NCBI RefSeq assembly: GCF_000208745.1
Contig: NC_030859.1
Location: 18,736,680-18,800,679, forward strand
DNA from: Theobroma cacao
Taxonomy: Eukaryota; Streptophyta; Magnoliopsida; Malvales; Malvaceae
Direction of reading: 5' to 3'
DNA length: 64,000 nt
In this document: positions 58,567 to 64,000 of the stretch, piece by piece
Layout of the letters: the number at the start of each line of letters is the position of its first letter
Numbering within the stretch: the first letter of the stretch is position 1
Translations under genes and position numbers: made by a program
Notes under the pieces: generated by a model
Told to the model about the DNA's origin: nothing
Databases searched by the model: none
The model's input: only the letters and a program-made list of their open reading frames with translations

Positions 58567-59560
58567 TCAAGAGGAAGAATCAGAGCATGTCAACTTAGGT
58601 ATTTTAATCCTACAACTAATTACTATTTTAATTGATTTTTTTATGTACAAATATATCTACACAACCATGACATTAGCCAACATTGAATTTTTTTGCATTT
58701 AATTGTGAAATATTTTAACTTCTAACAGACTTTAGCTTTTAGAAAACTAGGCCTTTCTAAATGCTCCTTGCACAAATGCTTTCTTGTCTAGAATTTTGGT
58801 TTCCAGTATGAAGCTTTTGGAACTTACAAAGTGTTGCTCCATGGTTCATATGGATTTCTTAATCTGATCTCACATTTTTGAAGGAAACCCATCTATTTTC
58901 TTCTTTCATAAATGGGGTTGCAACTTTCAATTCACTTTGCACGTCCATCAAACTACTACAGGTGAGAAAAACTACTACAATTTTTCTGATTTCTATGTCC
59001 TTTGTGCCTTCATTTCATATCACCAAATTATGTTAACTGGGTTCGAGCAGAAGCAATTTAATGACTGTAGCCACCCCACAAGATCTTCTACCAATTAATG
59101 TTATATGTTTATTGTTCTCTGCTTCCTTACGCCATGTAAGCATCACAAGTATTTTAGAATCACTGTATTAAGTTTTTTGCTACTCCACACTAACAACAGA
59201 ATTCTTTGGCCTTTTATGGCAGGATGAACAAAACTCATGATTTTGTATCTAATTCTAATGCCTTCAGAATCAATGATGGAAAGGTTTCCAAGCTACATGT
59301 GAGAGTATCATACCGTAAGATATGATATTAAAGATGGCAATGATGTTGATTCAACAATGTCCAATTACAAAGATTTGATGGTTAGAGAGATGCATAGTGT
59401 AAGTAATTGTTACCGACCGCCAATAGTGATTTGATGGAGGAATGGGTGGCTAAGGGAAAAATGGATTAGAAAGAGAGCATCTTAGTTTAAATGGACAGTC
59501 AGGCATAATTTCCAAAGATAGTTCACATTTGGTGTGAGATTGTTTCTTCTTAACACATTC
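58567..59560. repeat. 3'-flank cassette, copy 3 (after psi-CNL4)
   Basis: It starts like the CNL2 flank (GAATCAGAGCATGTC, then TAGGTATTT) and contains GGTTCATATGGATTTCTTA (58840), TGAACAAAACTCATGATTTTG (59223), GGAAAGGTTTCCAAG (59278) and AAAATGGATTAGAAAGAG (59458). No coding signal. Confidence 0.6.
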
Positions 59561-60179
59561 ATGATGAGCTAATTTGAATTCATAATGAAATTATTTAATT
59601 GTTGCCTTCTGTGTTTAGACTTATACAGCCCTAGGATGGATAAAGGATTAAATATATGAATGCTAAGAGTTTAAAATGTCATAGCGAAAGCAACTCAAGT
59701 TTTTTCCATTTTCTTTTTCATTGTTGAACTTTTATATTTCTTTTTTTCTACTTAAGGTTTCCTCTTACAGTCAATAATATCTGTCTCAGGTTTTAATTAG
59801 TATGATTTGGTTTAACTCTCTCGTAGTCTTTCTCCTGCTTGGTGGAAAAGATGTGAATTGAAGACTTATGATCTGTTGTTGCCAAGAAGATAGTCAGGTA
59901 ACTCAATACTGATATGCTGAGCAAAAAAAAAAAAAAAACATAATACTGATATGTTGACTTATCAGAATGGAGTTATTTCTGCATTTGAAATTCAAGTTCC
60001 AAAAAGTTAAAATGTGATTTCGAATTAATTTCAAGAGCAATCTACAAAGTTCCACCTGAATTGATCTTGAGCTATTCAAGTGTAAAGTTTAACCTCTAAT
60101 AGGTTCTAGCTTATAAAACTAGTTGAAAGTTTACTTAAAATGTAAGAGCAATTTGTAAAATTCTCATATAAAGGCTTTC
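59561..60179. other. Intergenic DNA between cassette copies
   Basis: No gene. It contains an A run (59923-59938) between two copies of AATACTGATATG (59905-59916 and 59942-59953). Confidence 0.45.
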
Positions 60180-62420
60180 TTGTGGGGAATTTTGGTTTTT
60201 AATGTGAAGTGTTTGGAACTTACAGAGAGTTGTTTCATGGTTCATATGGATTTCTTATTCTGGTCTCACGTTTTTAAAGGAAATTCAATGCTTTCACAAG
60301 GGATAGCACTATATTACCTTTAACACTTGAACTAAACCTAAACGCATGTTTCATGAATTTCAGTTTTACAATCACCAAGATAAAATTTTGCATTTGTCCT
60401 TGTCCTGCCTTAAAAATTGAGAATACTTAATTGCCTAGTCTTTCATCTCTTTCCAAAAGGAGTGCTTTGTTCAATTTGTAGCTAAATATTGTATGACTGT
60501 TCCCTACCAAATCAATTCTTAAAGAGTCAGATAGCCTGGCTGCTTTATGTTGATATTGATGACTGATGTATTAATTATGTATAAAAAGAAGCATGAAAGC
60601 TCTTAGGTAATACTTCCTGTTTCCCTCCTATTCACTGCACCATGTCTATCTAAAATTCCTCTCTATCATTATTAGTAGAATTCTTTTTCACTTTCAAACA
60701 GTTAATTAAAGTTTCATAATTACAAAGTGATTCTCATGTCAAACATGCAGGAATTTGAGTGCGAATTACCTAAGAAAGAATGAAATTCAAACCTTTGGAC
60801 GTAATTCATTGACAACAATTAATGCCAATAGTAAGTTTTCAAAGGTCAATTTTTGAATGCATCCTTAATAGAATAAAGCCTTCCTCCTAATTATCATGAA
60901 TGTTATTTTCACAATTCTCTGTTTCTTTTTCTTAAATTTTAAGCTTAGACACTTTGATTACCAACTTTCAAATAATTTAGTGGAGCAAAGAAGATGATCC
61001 CAATGCATTATGAATTTGGAAGCTAGGTAACTATATACTAATTTTCATGTTTCACAAAATATCAAGTACAATAGAAGCATCATAATAATGGTTTTGTATT
61101 CAATATTCAAATTCTACAATTCAACATTTCATTGAACTAAACACTAAGGTAGTCATGCTATGGTTTTTGATAAATCAGGAGGATTGTGGCAACCTTGGTA
61201 TATATTAAGGATAAGATTTTTAGCATTAGAGAATCATCAAGCTTGAAATCCACTCTTTTCTTCTTAATGCAAAGGCTGGTGCTTTGACTTGACTCTACAC
61301 GTCCTTCCAAGTACTACAGGTGAGAACAACTACTAGAAGTTTTCTGAATTCTATCTCCTTTGTGCCTATTCATAATTAGTGCCTTCATTTCATATCACCA
61401 AATTATGTTATTTGGCTCTTCAGGAAGTATTTGTTTCTGTCATCATTCATTGGATGTGAGCAGAAGCAGTATGATGACAGTAGCCACTCCACAAAATGTT
61501 CTACTAATTAATGTTAGATGTTTGTAGTTCCTTGCTTGCTTATGCCTTGTAAGCATCACAAGTATATGAGAATTATTGTATTAAGTTTTTTGCTACTCAA
61601 CACTAACAACAGAATACTTTGGCCTTTGTATGACAGGGATGAACAAAACTCATGATTTTGTATCTCATTCCATGCCCCCAAAATCAATATCGGAAAGGTT
61701 TCCAGGTAGCATGTGAGTGTATGTTTGGGCATTAGTGGATTTCTTGATTCTTTTTTCCCAAAAAAAAGTCATTTTATAGAGCACCCTTAAACTATGGGCA
61801 GTGATGTTGATTCAAGAATGTCTATTTCCAAAGACTTGATGGTTAGAGAGCTGCATAGTGTAAAGTAATAACCGACTACCAAAAGTGATTTGATGGAGAA
61901 TTGTGTGGCTTAGGGAAAAATGGATGAGAAAGGGACCACCTTTATTTAAATGAACAATGAGGCATAGTTATGGTGTTTTAACGACTTGATGTGCCTCCAG
62001 TCTCCACAGACAGTTCATACTTGGTGAGATTGTTTCTTCTTAGAATCTTTTATAAGGTGATTATTGATGTTAGAAATTTAGCTTTTTATTGATAACTTGA
62101 TGTCATATCCTTTACTTGTACTAAAGAAGACTTTTGTAATCCTATTATTTGAGTAGTGGAAGAATTTGAACGGACTATAGTCCCGTGGTTTTTACCCTTA
62201 CCAAGGGGTTTTCCACGTAAAATTTGGTGTCTTGCTTTTATGGGCTGTTGATTATTTCACTTTTTTACATTGATAGCCAATTATGAATTACTACTTTAAT
62301 TATCATACAGTGTATTTAACTTTTATAAAGAGGGATAAAAAAATGAAGTTCTGGTTGTCTAGTTGTAATGGTAGACTGTAAAGACACAATGCTTAGTGCT
62401 ACCTTCTTTTCTTGGTTCTA
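60180..62420. repeat. 3'-flank cassette, copy 4
   Basis: Most complete copy, collinear with 30450-32240: GGTTCATATGGATTTCTTA (60239), GTAGCTAAATATTG (60478), AAGAATGAAATTCAAACCTTTGGA (60775), GATGAACAAAACTCATGATT (61638), GGAAAGGTTTCCAGG (61691), AAAATGGATGAGAAAGGGACC (61917) and GGGGTTTTCCACGTAAAAT (62204). It is a second copy in tandem with 58567-59560. Confidence 0.65.
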
Positions 62421-62429
62421 CTGATTAAC

Positions 62430-63115
62430 CTTGAGGAGTGATGTCAAAGGAATATATTCAATACGGTGGGTGTGGAGTTCTATGAAGAGAATTGAACAAG
62501 TGCATTTCCACCATTATAGATTCTTCAATTCCAGGATATGCAAGAGTTGGAGTGGAATCCTTACCAAGTTGATGAGCAAAACAGGATCTTCACTTGCCTC
62601 CATGATCTTTCTGTCAAGAAATGCCCCAAAGTATTGAGAAGTCTACCAAGTTGTCTTCCTTGCTTGGAAAAACTTGTGATTCATGATAATTCGTAGCTTT
62701 AATTCTAAACCCTTCAAGGCTGTGTGAATTAGAAATTGTTGGGTGCAAAGAAGTGTAACATGAGAGTTCTCTTGATCTTTGCTCATTCAAAAAAAGGTCT
62801 GTCTCTCAAACATCCCAAAGTTTACTTGTGATGTTAGGCTTAAAAAAAACTAAATTTCTTGGAATTGGTGGTTGTCGGAGAGCTTACTTATTTGATGCAG
62901 AACATCGGGGGCTGGTTAGCTTCTGCAGGTTTAGTCTGCAACATGTCAAGATATGGAGTTGCTCAAAGTTGGCCTATCTTTCATCAAGTAGCCACTTGTG
63001 GGCTTTTGCACAATTAGTTCACAATAACACTTGTCTTGAATTCATTTTCATCAGTAGGTGTGGAAAGATTGAATACCTACCTGATCATGACTGGTATTGC
63101 TATCTGGAAAATTAA
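62430..63115 (+). pseudogene. NLR LRR relic
   Basis: Decayed LRR sequence closest to psi-CNL3 at about 38930-40030. Readable pieces are VEFYEEN-like, WNPYQVDEQNRIF, LSVKKCPKVLRSLPSCLPCLE, then VKIWSCSKLAYLSSS and LVHNNTCLEFIFISRCGKIEYLP. Stops, frameshifts and a large internal deletion (near 62930) break it. It follows directly after a 3'-flank cassette, as expected for the next NLR unit of the array with its 5' part lost. Confidence 0.85.
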
Positions 63116-63645
63116 GTTCCATTGTTTCATTCCTTTATTTGGCACAAGCCTTTCCACTGCCATGCTAACAAAACCTATGCATTATTGCCAAGCGCCAACA
63201 GTTTCCATTGCAAAATCTTTAATCATATTGATATAAGAGGTTGTCTCCATGTGACAACCATTAATCTAGCAATTTAACCAATGACAAAAATATGATCACC
63301 ACATCAACCAAATTCAAGGTTCAACATAGGCCAAAGGATCTAAAATATAAATAGTAGTTGGAAAAGGTACATAAAAGTTACTTTATTAAACAGAAATTTC
63401 TTGACAACTTAGTCTTAATTCGCAAATGACCCCTGACATGGTACAGTCTAATAAACTAATCATCAACCCAATATGAGAAAAAAAGATATAAAATGAGATG
63501 ACAAAAAGCCCGTGACATAGACTTAGACTTACCCCAAATACAAAACTACAAAAAAAAAAAAATTGGCTTCTATTTTGATGTCATATATTCTGTCCCAATC
63601 CCCCACTCTTTCCTAAAAGTTACTAGGAGAAAGCAACCAAAAAGT
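63116..63645. other. Intergenic DNA
   Basis: Nothing coding. 63240-63470 has ACAACC/CAACATAGG-type phrases that may be transposon debris. Confidence 0.35.
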
Positions 63646-63795
63646 CTAGGTGCAGAGCTCACGGACCACTCCCAGCCTCGAATTGGGCACATCAAAAAGC
63701 ACCCTATGGTTCTGTTGTTGCGTATTGGCTATCACATTCAGCACTGAATTCACATTCTCTGGTGCGAATGCCCTGGCCAAGCATGTGATGCTGCT
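63646..63795 (-). pseudogene. C-terminal fragment of a nepenthesin-type (A1) aspartyl protease
   Basis: On the minus strand about 49 codons read SSITCLARAFAPENV, then VLNVIANTQQQNHRVLFD and a RLGVVRELCT end with a stop at 63646-63648. The IAN-x-QQQNHRVLFDVPNSRLG pattern is the conserved C-terminal strand region of plant pepsin-like proteases. A stop (TAA) lies two codons upstream of the readable part, so this is either a gene fragment or a last exon with an acceptor near 63791-63798. Many plant members are intronless, which favours a fragment. No catalytic Asp motif is within the window. Confidence 0.6.
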
Positions 63796-64000
63796 TAACA
63801 AAGTTTAGTGACTTTTCAATCACATAGAATATTGGATGTTGTTTAAGGGCAAATTTTGAAATAGAGTTCTTTGAGTAAAATTCTTGAAATCTCCAACTTA
63901 AAATAAATAAAAATTAATTATAGTTTAACCCCATATATAATTTACACATAACTATACTAGTAGTTAGTAGCTGAGCAAAAAAAAAAAAAAAATACAGTAA
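63796..64000. other. Window end, nothing recognised
   Basis: AT-rich; a 16-base A run near 63977 ends the window. Upstream parts of the protease fragment were looked for here and not found. Confidence 0.4.

Overview
The window is nuclear DNA from a eudicot plant. It has AT-rich intergenic DNA, GT-AG introns, a nuclear-type tRNA-Asn, Ty1/copia and other plant transposon debris, and a cluster of coiled-coil NB-ARC LRR (CNL) resistance genes of the RPP13-like-1/R3a type. Protein flavour suggests Malvales (cacao or cotton relatives), but the sequence alone does not settle this. There are two assembly gaps (36350-36987 and 55631-55769) and one ambiguous base (11406).

Left part (1-17000): a two-exon trihelix transcription factor gene lies on the minus strand (68-1663) with a GA-rich upstream region. 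It is followed by about 12 kb of intergenic DNA holding nested fold-back elements (3948-5094), a tiny tRNA-derived SINE (5131-5227), a poly(A) retroposon with a 16-bp target duplication (6142-6541), tRNA-Asn(GUU) at 6863-6936, an AT-rich degenerate minisatellite (6937-7400) and a MITE family. An intronless ARM-repeat protein gene is on the minus strand at 14930-15886.

Central and right part (17000-63115): an NLR cluster with every copy on the plus strand. Two copies have uninterrupted frames: CNL1 (17905-22122, 1405 aa) and CNL2 (26056-30201, 1381 aa). Psi-CNL3 (34352-40722) carries many stops and frameshifts and is split by a TG...CA element with 5-bp target duplications, probably a solo LTR. 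Psi-CNL4 (50708-58566) is a close sister of CNL2. It has a one-base frameshift and is split by a complete copia element whose reverse transcriptase is deleted. Three small NLR relics (41124-41239, 45918-46021, 62430-63115) and several copies of a 3'-flank cassette record further duplication and deletion. A truncated ankyrin-repeat gene (32996-33625) sits inside the cluster and a 5'-LTR-bearing truncated copia element is at 41406-44425. At the right edge is the C-terminal piece of a nepenthesin-type aspartyl protease on the minus strand (63646-63795).

How it fits together: tandem duplication of a CNL module (leader + single-exon CDS + 3' cassette), followed by decay, with two unrelated LTR elements hitting the same NB-ARC/LRR linker in two paralogs. 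No wholly new system was recognised. The most interesting points are the twin linker insertions, an LTR placed directly upstream of an 805-aa LRR-only frame, the recurrent 3' cassette and the small SINE family.
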